Part shown: positions 1 through 8,428 of the stretch, piece by piece | Position numbering within the stretch: the stretch's first letter is position 1 | Layout of the letters: the number at the start of each line of letters is the position of its first letter | Assembly: GCA_019136035.1 (NCBI GenBank) | Contig: JAGVUW010000632.1 | Location: 1-14,433 of the forward strand | Direction of reading: 5' to 3' | DNA length: 14,433 nucleotides | Source: Verrucomicrobiota bacterium | GTDB lineage: Bacteria > Verrucomicrobiota > Lentisphaeria > Oligosphaerales > JAFGRS01 | The notes under the pieces: model-generated | Told to the model about the DNA's origin: nothing | Database searches by the model: none | Seen by the model: only the letters and a program-made list of their open reading frames with translations | Made by a program: the position numbers and the translations under genes

Positions 1-2
1 GC

Positions 3-1778
<1,776 letters not shown>

Positions 1779-1779
1779 C

Positions 1780-1804
1780 ACGTCGCCGCGCTACGCGGCG
1801 ACGT
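1780..1804 (+). terminator. hairpin directly after the ABC exporter stop
   Basis: Perfect 11-bp stem with a 3-nt loop (ACGTCGCCGCG, CTA, then the complement) beginning two bases after the TGA at 1776-1778. There is no T run after it, so this is either a U-tract-less terminator or a 3'-end stabilising stem. A weaker 6-bp stem with a 4-nt loop follows at 1813-1828. Confidence 0.55.
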
Positions 1805-1832
1805 CTGCGGAAGCCTGCCGCCGCAGGCACCC

Positions 1833-1867
1833 ACGGGAGATCCACGGCAGCGCCGCGAATCTCCCGT
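1833..1867. terminator. inverted repeat in convergent gap
   Basis: Perfect 9-bp arms ACGGGAGAT (1833-1841) and ATCTCCCGT (1859-1867) with a 17-nt loop. It lies between the convergent ABC exporter and sulfur-relay genes and could act on transcripts from either side. No T run on either strand. Confidence 0.4.
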
Positions 1868-1871
1868 AGAG

Positions 1872-1921
1872 AGAGGATCTTCCTCCACTGGCAGGCAACG
1901 GCCAGTGGAAGAAGATCCTCT
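1872..1921. terminator. long bidirectional hairpin overlapping the sulfur-relay stop codon
   Basis: Arms of 21 nt (1872-1892 and 1901-1921) that match at 20 positions, with an 8-nt loop. The right arm runs into the TAG stop of the minus-strand gene (1922-1920), so the transcript folds at the very end of translation. It is the strongest stem in the gap and the best candidate terminator for the minus-strand operon. It lacks a T run on both sides. Confidence 0.55.
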
Positions 1922-4403
1922 AGATGAAGAGGGTCGTGCCGCCGGCCTTGGTCATGGCGGCGAAGCTGGCGACGCCGGCCACCTCGTCGACCTCGTCGAG
2001 GAGCTCCTCGCGGCCCATGCCCATGACATCCATAGCCATGTCACAGGCGACATAGCGCACGCCGAGGGCCCGCGCCTGGGCCATCAGCTCCGGCAGGCTG
2101 CTGACCTTCTTTACCGCCATCGTATGCCGCATCGCCGCGCTGCCCATGCCGAGCATGTGGAACTTCGACAGGGCCAGCTTGCGGGCGCCCCGCGGCAGCA
2201 TCAGGCCGAAGAGCGTGCTGAAGAGGTCCTTGGCCACCGCCGGCGGCGGGTCCTTGCGCAGGACGCTGAGGCCCCAGAAGGTGAAGAAGATGCTGACCTT
2301 GGTGCCGAGGCTGGCCAGACCGGTGGCGATGATGAAGGCGGCCATGGCGCGGTCGAGGTCATTGCTGAACAGCACGATCGTGGCGGACTCGGGCGGTGTT
2401 GCGCCGCCGGTAGTCGCGGCCGGCCGCGCCGGCGCGGCGGCCTTGCGCACGATCGCCTCGAAGAAGCGGTCCTCCTCGCGCACCGCGCCGAGGGCGTGGC
2501 CGGTGCTGGCGCACCAGGCCTCGAGGTCGTTGCGGAAGGACAGCGTGCCGCGGATGATGACCTCGTCGCCGGGCGCCATCTCCTCGAGGCTCTGACGCAC
2601 GCGGACAATCGGCCCCGGGCACTGCATCGCGGTGACATCGAGGCGCCGCGTCGCGGCCGGCGCGGCGCCCGCCGCGGGCGCGGCCGGGGCGGCGACCACG
2701 GGGAGCGCCCGCAGGGGCGCCGGGGCCGCCGTCGTGGCGCCGGTAGCCGTCGGCGCCGGCGACGGACCCGGACCCGGATGGACGTGCTTCCAGGTCATCC
2801 AGCCGCCGCTGAGGGTGGCGGCGCGGAAGCCGTGCTGGCGCAGCATGCGTTCGGCGATGTAGCCGCGCAGGCCGACCTTGCACAGGGTCACAATGAGGCG
2901 GTCGCGGGGCAGCTCGTCGAGGCGATGACGGAGGCTCTCCATGGGGATGGCCAGGGCTCCCGGGACGGTGCCGAGTTCGCGCTCGGCCGGCTCGCGGACG
3001 TCGAGGACGACGGCGTCGGCCGGCAGGGCATCGGCGTAGGCCGGCTCGCTGTCGCCGGCGAGGACGTTGGCGGCGATCATGCCGGCGAAGTTCACCGGCG
3101 ACTTCGCCGAGCCCTGCGGTGGCGCGTAGGCCAGTTCGAGCTCGGCCAGGTCGCGAACCGTCAGCCCAGCCTGCATGGCCGTCGCCAGGACGTCGATCTG
3201 CTTCGCCACCGCCTTGCGGCCGACCACCTGGGCCCCGAGCAGGGTGCCGTCGTCGCGGAAGAGGACCTTCATATGCAGGGGCTCGGCGCCGGGGTAGTAG
3301 GCGGCATTGGAGGCCGGGTGGAGGTAGACGCGCCGGAAGGGAATCCCGGCGGCCGTGAGGGCCTCGGCGGTGTGCCCGACGCTGGCGGCGGTCAGGCCGA
3401 AGACCTGCACCACGTTGGTGCCCAGGCTGCCGCGGAAGCGGCTGTCGCGGCCGCAGGCGTTCTCAGCCGCGATGCGGCCCTGGCGGTTGGCCGGTCCGGC
3501 CAGCGGGATCTGCACCGGCCGGCCGGTGACACCGTCGCGCACCGCGATCATGTCGCCGACCGCGTAGATGTTCGGGTCCGAGGTGCGCAGGTGGTCGTCG
3601 ACCGCCACCCCGCGGCACGGCGCCAGGTTCAGGCCGGCCGCCGCCGCCAGGGCCGTGTTGGGGCGCACCCCGACGGCCATGATGACCATGTCGGTACGCA
3701 GGCGCTCGCCGTTCTTCAGGACCACCTCGACCGGGCCGTCCGGGTCGGCGCTCGCGAAGGACTCGGCCGACTGGCCGAGATGCAGGACGACGCCCTTCGC
3801 CGCGAGTTCCTGATGCAGGGGCTGGGCCATCTCGGCGTCGAGGGTGCGCAGGACATGCGGGAGGATATCGACCAGATGCACCTCCAGGCCGCGCTGACGG
3901 AGGTTCTCGGCGACTTCCAGGCCGATGAAGCCGGCACCGATGACCGTGGCATGGCGCGCCTCGCGCTCGAGGTGCGCCATGATGCGGTCCAGATCCGTCA
4001 TCGTCCAGAGCGTGAAGACCTGCGGCAGGGTCGCCCCCGGCAGCGGCGGCACCACCGGCTGCGAGCCGGTCGCCAGGATGAGGGTGTCGTACGATTCCTC
4101 GTAGGTCTCGCCGGTGTCCAGACGGCGCACCTGCACCCGACGGCGCTCGCGGTCGATCGCGGTGACCTCCTGAAGCGTCCGCACATCCACCCCGAAACGC
4201 CCGCGGAAGCGCTCCGGCGTCATCACCAGCAGGCTCTCGCGCTGCGGGATCACGCCGCCGACATGGTACGGCAGCCCGCAGTTCGCGAACGAGATGTGCT
4301 CGCCGCGCTCGAACATCACGATCTCGGCCTTCTCGGCCAGACGCCGCGCCCGCGCCGCTGCACTGGCACCGCCCGCCACACCGCCCACAATCACCAGCTT
4401 CAT
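1920..4403 (-). CDS. CoA-disulfide/persulfide reductase - rhodanese - TusA - DsrE2 fusion
   Basis: 827-residue cytoplasmic flavoenzyme fusion for sulfane-sulfur handling. Residues 1 to about 450 are a pyridine nucleotide-disulfide oxidoreductase of the CoA-disulfide reductase/NAD(P)H persulfide reductase family: N-terminal FAD site VIVGGVAGG, redox Cys42 in SFANCGLPYHVGG, NAD(P)H site GAGFIGLE (156-163) and second FAD motif AVGDM (281-285). Residues about 455-540 are a rhodanese domain with active Cys508 in CKVGLRG. An Ala/Pro linker (about 543-586) leads to a TusA domain with Cys595 in MQCPGPI. A second linker (about 656-673) leads to a DsrE2-type domain with Cys787 in ACDMAMDVMG. All four expected reactive cysteines are present, so persulfide transfer along one chain, or reduction to sulfide at Cys42, is plausible. 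The start at 4403 is chosen because the Rossmann motif follows at once and AGGGGAT lies 8 nt upstream; an in-frame extension to 4505 would overlap the regulator gene. It sits 58 nt behind the ArsR gene, probably in one operon. Confidence 0.92.
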   Translation of the reverse strand: MKLVIVGGVAGGASAAARARRLAEKAEIVMFERGEHISFANCGLPYHVGGVIPQRESLLVMTPERFRGRFGVDVRTLQEVTAIDRERRRVQVRRLDTGETYEESYDTLILATGSQPVVPPLPGATLPQVFTLWTMTDLDRIMAHLEREARHATVIGAGFIGLEVAENLRQRGLEVHLVDILPHVLRTLDAEMAQPLHQELAAKGVVLHLGQSAESFASADPDGPVEVVLKNGERLRTDMVIMAVGVRPNTALAAAAGLNLAPCRGVAVDDHLRTSDPNIYAVGDMIAVRDGVTGRPVQIPLAGPANRQGRIAAENACGRDSRFRGSLGTNVVQVFGLTAASVGHTAEALTAAGIPFRRVYLHPASNAAYYPGAEPLHMKVLFRDDGTLLGAQVVGRKAVAKQIDVLATAMQAGLTVRDLAELELAYAPPQGSAKSPVNFAGMIAANVLAGDSEPAYADALPADAVVLDVREPAERELGTVPGALAIPMESLRHRLDELPRDRLIVTLCKVGLRGYIAERMLRQHGFRAATLSGGWMTWKHVHPGPGPSPAPTATGATTAAPAPLRALPVVAAPAAPAAGAAPAATRRLDVTAMQCPGPIVRVRQSLEEMAPGDEVIIRGTLSFRNDLEAWCASTGHALGAVREEDRFFEAIVRKAAAPARPAATTGGATPPESATIVLFSNDLDRAMAAFIIATGLASLGTKVSIFFTFWGLSVLRKDPPPAVAKDLFSTLFGLMLPRGARKLALSKFHMLGMGSAAMRHTMAVKKVSSLPELMAQARALGVRYVACDMAMDVMGMGREELLDEVDEVAGVASFAAMTKAGGTTLFI

Positions 4404-4461
4404 GGTTGTATCCCCTGATTGACGTGTCGTCATTAGGCCTGTCATCCTACCGCCCGGCGTT

Positions 4462-4806
4462 TCAGGACGGACCCGCCGCCGCCGCGCCCGGGTCGTCCTC
4501 GACAAACCGCATCACCGTCAGCAGATGCCGCTGCAGACAGCCGAAGACATGCAGGATGTCGCGATTGCGCAGGGCGCAGTACTTCACCGTGCCCTCCTTG
4601 TGCGTCCGAATCAGCCCGTGCGTCTCCAGGATGCCGAGCTGCTGCGACATCATGCTCTGGCTGCACCCCAGGGCCTCGTAGAGCTCCGTCACCGTGCGCT
4701 CGCCGTCCTGGAGGCACTGCAGTACCCCCAGGCGCAACGGATGCGCCAGGGCCCGCAGGACCTTCGCCCCGGCCTCGCGCTGCGCTGCACTCAAGGTCTC
4801 CGACAT
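4462..4806 (-). CDS. ArsR/SmtB-family winged-helix repressor
   Basis: 114-residue DNA-binding repressor of the ArsR/SmtB fold, normally a dimer that leaves DNA on binding a metal or on thiol modification. The start at 4806 has AGGAGG 8 nt upstream, which beats the in-frame ATG at 4854. LRALAHPLRLGVLQCL (about 18-32) is the helix 1-2 region typical of the family, recognition helix CSQSMMSQQLGILETHGLI is at about 48-66, and the wing follows with HKEGTVKYCAL. Cysteines are at 31, 48, 77 and 90. The classical arsenic motif ELCVCDL is absent (the equivalent reads VTELYEALGCS). The last helix carries Asp83, His86, Cys90 and His94. Because the next gene is a persulfide reductase fusion, sensing of persulfide or another reactive sulfur species, as in SqrR, BigR and YgaV, is a reasonable inference. 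However, the cysteines do not line up exactly with YgaV from memory. A metal sensor is the alternative. Confidence 0.88.
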   Translation of the reverse strand: MSETLSAAQREAGAKVLRALAHPLRLGVLQCLQDGERTVTELYEALGCSQSMMSQQLGILETHGLIRTHKEGTVKYCALRNRDILHVFGCLQRHLLTVMRFVEDDPGAAAAGPS

Positions 4807-4849
4807 ACCACGAGCCTCCTGATGACCGCCCAGACCATCACAAGATCCA

Positions 4850-4871
4850 AACATGAGAATAGTGTAATGTT
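4850..4871. promoter_or_regulatory. candidate ArsR operator
   Basis: Inverted repeat AACAT-N12-ATGTT in an AT-rich island of an otherwise GC-rich spacer. It covers the putative -10 hexamer and start point of the minus-strand operon, the usual position for autorepression by ArsR-family proteins. The arms are only 5 bp, so this rests on position and composition. Confidence 0.4.
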
Positions 4872-4888
4872 GTAAACGCGGGTGTCAA
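4861..4888 (-). promoter_or_regulatory. sigma70-like promoter of the arsR-sulfur relay operon
   Basis: Reading the minus strand, a perfect -35 TTGACA (4888-4883), a 16-bp spacer and -10 TACACT (4866-4861, four of six consensus bases). Transcription would begin near 4854, giving a leader of roughly 48 nt before the regulator ATG at 4806. Confidence 0.55.
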
Positions 4889-4892
4889 GACC

Positions 4893-4910
4893 GATCAGAC
4901 GGATCAGACG
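4893..4910. repeat. 9-bp tandem repeat GATCAGACG x2
   Basis: Two exact adjacent copies, 4893-4901 and 4902-4910, just upstream of the minus-strand -35 box and between the two divergent operons. This could be a direct-repeat binding site or chance. Confidence 0.35.
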
Positions 4911-4912
4911 GG

Positions 4913-4951
4913 AACCCGGGCGCCGCGTTGGTTGGGGTCGCCGCCCGGGTT
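4913..4951. promoter_or_regulatory. 10-bp-arm inverted repeat upstream of the TRAP operon
   Basis: Perfect arms AACCCGGGCG (4913-4922) and CGCCCGGGTT (4942-4951) separated by 19 nt. Its right arm touches the putative -35 of the TRAP operon, so it may be a regulator site; as RNA it could also fold as a hairpin. No T run follows, which makes a terminator less likely. Confidence 0.45.
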
Positions 4952-4978
4952 GCTTGCGGGGGTGTCGCAGGGTATGTT
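4950..4978 (+). promoter_or_regulatory. weak candidate promoter for the TRAP operon
   Basis: TTGCTT (4950-4955), 17-bp spacer, TATGTT (4973-4978). Three and four consensus matches only, but the spacing is ideal and it lies 60 bp before the binding-protein ATG. A weak promoter would fit activator control through the adjacent inverted repeat. Confidence 0.28.
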
Positions 4979-5037
4979 GCGGAGCTTTTTGGTGTGTCGT
5001 CGGCGATAGGCGTCGGCGCGAGCAGGAGAGCACGTCG

Positions 5038-6060
5038 ATGAAGAGCACGCTCCGGATGCGCGTCCTGGGTCTGGTCCTGGGGTCGGTGGCGGCGTTGCTG
5101 CTGTCGGGCGGCTGTGGGGGTGAGCGGCCGTTGGAGCTGACCTACTCCATCTTCTTCCCGGCGACGCACCAGAACACGCTGTTGGCGACGGCCTGGGCCG
5201 ACGAGATTGGCAAGCGCAGCGGCGGCCGGGTCAAGATCACCATCTTCCCTGGCGGCACGCTGACGCCGGCGGACAAGTGCTACGACGGGGTCGAGAAGGG
5301 CATTTCTGACCTCGGCATGTCATGCCTGAGCTACACGCGCGGGCGTTTCCCGCTGTCGGAGGTCCTCGACCTGCCGCTGGGCTGCCGTCAGGGCGCCACG
5401 GCGACGGCGATGGTGAACGCCTTCCATCAGAAGTTCCAGCCCACGGAATTCGACACCGTCAAGATGATGTACCTGCACGCCCATGGCCCGGGGGTTCTGC
5501 ACACCAAGAAGCCGGTGTCGTCGCTGGCCGAATTGAAGGGCCTGAAGATCCGCTGCACGGGTCTGGCGGCCAAGATTGTGACGGCCCTGGGCGGCACGCC
5601 GGTGGCGATGCCGATGGGCGAGACCTACGATGCGCTGAGCCGCGGCGTGGTCGACGGCTCGATGGCGCCGCAGGAGTCGCTCGAGGGCTGGCGCTGGGGC
5701 GAGGTGGTGTCGAGCACCACGCTCTCCTATGGTTCGGCCTACACGACCACCTTCTTCGTGGCGATGAACAAGGACCGCTGGGACTCGTTGCCGGCGGACA
5801 TCCAGGCGGTCTTCAACGAAGTCAACGCCGAGTGGCAGGCGCGCAGCGGCACGGCCTGGGACGCGATGGACGAGTCCGGCCGGGCCTTCACGGCGGGGCG
5901 CGGCAACCAGACCGTGACCCTGACCGACGCCGAGAATGCCGCCTGGGCGGCGGCGGTGCAGCCGATTCTGGACGAGTACGTGCAGAAGATGGCCGAGCGC
6001 GGCCTGCCCGGCGCCGAGGCCCTGGCCTTCTGCCAGGACTTCCTCAAAGCCAAGCAGTGA
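5038..6060 (+). CDS. TRAP transporter solute-binding protein, DctP family
   Basis: 340-residue periplasmic binding protein of the tripartite ATP-independent (TRAP) system; it captures an organic acid, usually with a carboxylate, and hands it to the QM membrane complex. The start at 5038 has AGGAG 9 nt upstream and gives a clear signal: MKSTLRMR, a hydrophobic stretch to about residue 23, then SGGC with Cys26. Cys26 could be a lipoprotein Cys, although the -3 residue is Ser rather than the usual Leu. Family features are LKGLKIRCTG at 166-175, whose Arg172 is the expected ligand-carboxylate arginine, and ETYDALSRGVVDG at 195-207. The mature protein has several further cysteines (81, 96, 116, 173, 332), more than usual for this family, so disulfides are possible. 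It is the first gene of a P-Q-M operon. The substrate cannot be named; proximity to a sulfur operon hints at an organosulfur compound but does not show it. Confidence 0.92.
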   Translation: MKSTLRMRVLGLVLGSVAALLLSGGCGGERPLELTYSIFFPATHQNTLLATAWADEIGKRSGGRVKITIFPGGTLTPADKCYDGVEKGISDLGMSCLSYTRGRFPLSEVLDLPLGCRQGATATAMVNAFHQKFQPTEFDTVKMMYLHAHGPGVLHTKKPVSSLAELKGLKIRCTGLAAKIVTALGGTPVAMPMGETYDALSRGVVDGSMAPQESLEGWRWGEVVSSTTLSYGSAYTTTFFVAMNKDRWDSLPADIQAVFNEVNAEWQARSGTAWDAMDESGRAFTAGRGNQTVTLTDAENAAWAAAVQPILDEYVQKMAERGLPGAEALAFCQDFLKAKQ

Positions 6061-6070
6061 CGGCAGTTCA

Positions 6071-6127
6071 GCCGGCGGCGCCGGCCGGGCGGGCGGTGTG
6101 AGAGCGGCCCGTCACGGCGGCGCCGTG
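6071..6127 (+). other. two hairpins between the TRAP P and Q genes
   Basis: Two 6-bp perfect stems, each with a GGC loop: GCCGGC-GGC-GCCGGC (6071-6085) and CACGGC-GGC-GCCGTG (6113-6127). They sit in the 85-nt gap after the binding-protein gene. Such stems commonly protect or attenuate the message so that the binding protein is made in excess of the membrane subunits. Confidence 0.45.
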
Positions 6128-6145
6128 GTGTTCCGGAGAGGAGCC

Positions 6146-6631
6146 ATGCAGCGAGTGTACGGGTGGATATGGGGCCTGAGCGTGGGCCTGCATTGGGCGG
6201 CGGGAGCCAGCCTGGTGCTGCTCATGCTGACGACCGTGGCGGATGTGCTTCTGCGCAACCTCTGCAACCGGCCCATACCGGGGACCTACGAGCTGGTCGG
6301 CCTGGCCGGCGGCCTGGTCATCGGCCTGTCCCTGCCGCTGACCTCGTGGCGGCGTGGCCATGTCGAGGTCGACAGCTTCATCGGCCGGGTGCCGATGCCA
6401 TGGCGGGCGGTGATCCAGGTCGCCACCCGGCTCCTGGGCGTCGCGCTCTTCGCGATCCTGACCTGGAATCTGGTCCAGCTTGGCCTGGGCATGCGCGCCT
6501 CGGGCGAGGTGACGGCGACGCTGGAGCTGCCGTTCTACCCGATTCTGTTTGCCCTGGCCGGCGCGGCGCTGGCGCAGGCGGTCGTCTTCGGCGGCCAGAT
6601 TGTCCAAGTGGTCCGAGGCGACTATGAGTGA
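6146..6631 (+). CDS. TRAP transporter small membrane subunit, DctQ family
   Basis: 161-residue inner-membrane protein with four hydrophobic segments (about residues 12-37, 48-70, 88-112 and 128-152), the standard size and topology of the TRAP Q subunit, which scaffolds the large M subunit and helps dock the binding protein. The pattern DVLLRN followed by PIPGTYELVG near residues 32-51 is characteristic. The start at 6146 is chosen over in-frame upstream codons because GGAGAG lies 5 nt before it and the protein then begins with a short amphipathic head before helix 1. Its last codons overlap the M gene. Confidence 0.9.
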   Translation: MQRVYGWIWGLSVGLHWAAGASLVLLMLTTVADVLLRNLCNRPIPGTYELVGLAGGLVIGLSLPLTSWRRGHVEVDSFIGRVPMPWRAVIQVATRLLGVALFAILTWNLVQLGLGMRASGEVTATLELPFYPILFALAGAALAQAVVFGGQIVQVVRGDYE

Positions 6632-7925
6632 ACCCCTGATCGGCATCCTCGGCCTGGTGGCCCTTCTGCTGCTCTTCCCGACCGGCATCGAGCTCGGCTT
6701 TGCCATGGCGGCGGTCGGCTTTGTCGGCTTCAGCATCCTGGTCAGCCCGGCGGCGGCCATGAGTGTCCTGGCCAACGACTTCTTCGACGTGTTCTGTTCC
6801 TACGGCTACACGGTCATACCCCTCTTCATCCTGATGGGCCAGGTCGCCAACAACGCCGGCATTGCCCGGCGCCTCTACGACGCCGCCTACCGTTTCGTCG
6901 GCCACGTCCCCGGGGGTCTGGCCATGGCGACGGTTGCCGGCGCGACCGTGTTCAAGGCGATCTGCGGCTCCTCCTCGGCGACGGCGGCGACCTTCGCCAG
7001 CGTGGCGGTGCCGGAGATGGACCGCTACCACTACGACCAGCGCCTGTCGACCGGCGTGGTGGCGACGGTCGGGGCGCTGGGGATGCTCCTGCCGCCGAGC
7101 GTGACCATGATCGTCTTCGGCGTCATCACGCAGCAGTCCATCGGCAAGCTCTTCCTGGCGGCGATCGTGCCCGGGCTGCTCATCGCGGCCTGCTTCGTCC
7201 TGGTCATCGCCGTCTGGTGCCGGATCAACCCGGCGCTGGGCCCCAAGGGCCAGCGCGCGACCTGGAAGCAGCGCCTGGCGGCGCTGCCCGAGTGTGCCTA
7301 TGTCGTCGGTGTCTTCATCGTCGTCATCGGCGGTCTGATGAGGGGCTTCTTCACGCCGACCGAGGCCGGCAGCGTCGGCACGGTGGCGGTGCTGCTCCTG
7401 GCCCTGGCGCAGCGCGACCTGACCCTGCAGCGTTTCGGGCGGGCGCTGGACGCCTCGCTGCGGGCGGCCTGTCTGACCCTGACCCTGATTGCCGGCTCGA
7501 CCGTCCTCGGCCACTTCCTGGCCCGCACCCGCATTCCGATGATTGCGGCCGAGTGGATCACCACCCTGCCGGTGCCCCCGAGTGTGATCATGGTGCTGAT
7601 CTGCATCACCTACCTGATCGGCGGGTCCTTCGTCGACGACCTCGCCTTCATGGTCCTGGCTACGCCGATCTTCTTCCCGGCCGTCCTCAAGCTCGGCTTC
7701 GATCCGCTCTGGTTCGGCATGATCATCGGCGTCACCCTGATGATCGGCGTGGTCGTGCCGCCGATTGCCCTGAACGTCTTCGTCGTGCGCGGCATCACCA
7801 AGGTGCCCTTCAAGACCATCTACCACGGCGTCTATCCCTTCCTCTTCTCCATGGTCGTGGTCGCCATCCTGCTCTTCATCTTCCCCGAGCTGGCGACCTG
7901 GCTGCCGGGCCGCCTGATGCGCTGA
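6624..7925 (+). CDS. TRAP transporter large membrane subunit, DctM family
   Basis: 433-residue polytopic permease of the TRAP M (ion transporter superfamily) type that carries the substrate, driven by a Na+ or H+ gradient. Many hydrophobic helices run from residue 5 to about 425, as expected for the family's roughly 430 residues. Recognisable segments are IPLFILMGQ near 65, VAGATVFKAICGSSSATAAT near 105-125, the re-entrant GMLLPPSVTMIVFG near 152-165, and PPIALNVFVVRGI near 375-387. The ATG at 6624 lies inside the end of the Q gene (8-nt overlap, 6624-6631) with GAGG 5 nt upstream, which predicts translational coupling and equal subunit amounts. A perfect 9-bp hairpin follows 21 nt after the stop. 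Confidence 0.93.
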   Translation: MSEPLIGILGLVALLLLFPTGIELGFAMAAVGFVGFSILVSPAAAMSVLANDFFDVFCSYGYTVIPLFILMGQVANNAGIARRLYDAAYRFVGHVPGGLAMATVAGATVFKAICGSSSATAATFASVAVPEMDRYHYDQRLSTGVVATVGALGMLLPPSVTMIVFGVITQQSIGKLFLAAIVPGLLIAACFVLVIAVWCRINPALGPKGQRATWKQRLAALPECAYVVGVFIVVIGGLMRGFFTPTEAGSVGTVAVLLLALAQRDLTLQRFGRALDASLRAACLTLTLIAGSTVLGHFLARTRIPMIAAEWITTLPVPPSVIMVLICITYLIGGSFVDDLAFMVLATPIFFPAVLKLGFDPLWFGMIIGVTLMIGVVVPPIALNVFVVRGITKVPFKTIYHGVYPFLFSMVVVAILLFIFPELATWLPGRLMR

Positions 7926-7946
7926 GGCGGGCGCCACGATCCGCCC

Positions 7947-7970
7947 GGGCCGCCCGCTTCCGGGCGGCCT
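7947..7970 (+). terminator. terminator-like hairpin after the TRAP operon
   Basis: Perfect 9-bp GC stem GGCCGCCCG / CGGGCGGCC with a CTTC tetraloop (7948-7969) plus an outer G-T pair. Its place just after the M-gene stop and the stable tetraloop support termination; the downstream bases are not T-rich. Confidence 0.55.
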
Positions 7971-7990
7971 GGGTCGCTCCAACGGCCGGT

Positions 7991-8158
7991 TCTGGCACCC
8001 CTTTTCAGGGTGCCCGGTCTGTGGACTCGCGGTTCCGGGGGTCGGGCTCGCGCGCGACCCCCGGCTACGATCTGGCATCCCTCCAGGATGCGCGGTCTGT
8101 GGACTCGCGGTTCCGGGGGTCGGGCTCGCGCGCGACCCCCGGCTACGCTCTGGCATCC
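7991..8158. repeat. 78-bp tandem repeat with two hairpins per unit
   Basis: The core 8015-8080 recurs at 8093-8158, 66 bp with a single mismatch and a period of 78. Each unit begins with a small stem and then has a 10-bp stem CCGGGGGTCG / CGACCCCCGG (8035-8064 and 8113-8142). The small stem is GGCACCC/GGGTGCC (7994-8014) in unit 1 and GCATCC/GGATGC (8075-8091) in unit 2: a C-G pair has become T-A, so pairing is conserved while sequence changed. A third unit starts at 8149 and breaks off after about 10 bp. Open frames through it are low-complexity and not credible genes. It is most likely an interspersed or REP-like element; function is unknown. Confidence 0.8.
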
Positions 8159-8195
8159 TTGGTCTCGACGAGGGCATCGGTCGGGCGGTTCCCCT

Positions 8196-8428
8196 ATCCC
8201 AACGGGATTGCGCCCCCCAGCCCAGGGTTGCGGCTTGGCCGCTACCCTGGGTCCCAGTACCATCCCGCCCATACAACCCCAAGGGGGTTGCGTCGCGGTG
8301 CCGTTGCGTCGGCTCCTGGCGAGGTGATCGACGCAACCCTCGTTGGGGTTGGGGCCCATGGCCATGGGCCATCCCAGGGTAGCGGAGGTACCGCAACCCT
8401 GGGCTCTGGGCCGCAGCCCCCTCGGGGC
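8196..8428. repeat. nested inverted-repeat element (233 bp)
   Basis: The left arm 8196-8251 returns inverted at 8373-8428. Within it a 31-bp hairpin, with outer stem CCCAGGGT/ACCCTGGG and inner stem GCGGC/GCCGC (8221-8251), is matched by 8373-8403, the two differing only in the 5-nt centre. The outer small hairpin is ATCCC-AAC-GGGAT on the left (8196-8208) and GCCCC-CTC-GGGGC on the right (8416-8428), which relative to the inverted copy is two compensated base pairs. An inner pair of stems, CAACCCC-AAG-GGGGTTG (8274-8290) and CAACCC/GGGTTG (8334-8351), is joined to GCGTCG/CGACGC, so 8274-8295 and 8329-8351 are also inverted copies. A perfect 18-bp palindrome lies at 8353-8370. No transposase or coding frame is credible; a MITE-like or structured-RNA repeat is likely. 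Confidence 0.8.

Noticed and set aside
1905..4418. 837-codon open frame on the plus strand
   Set aside because: It lies exactly opposite the sulfur-relay gene, is His/Arg/Gly-rich without domains, and such antisense frames are common in GC-rich DNA.
4418..4434. Operator ATTGACG-TGT-CGTCATT between arsR and the sulfur fusion
   Set aside because: Arms of 7 bp with one mismatch inside an operon gap; too short to support without comparison, and no promoter is seen beside it.
8196..8428. Insertion sequence with transposase
   Set aside because: There are inverted arms but no transposase frame and no obvious target-site duplication; at most a non-autonomous element.
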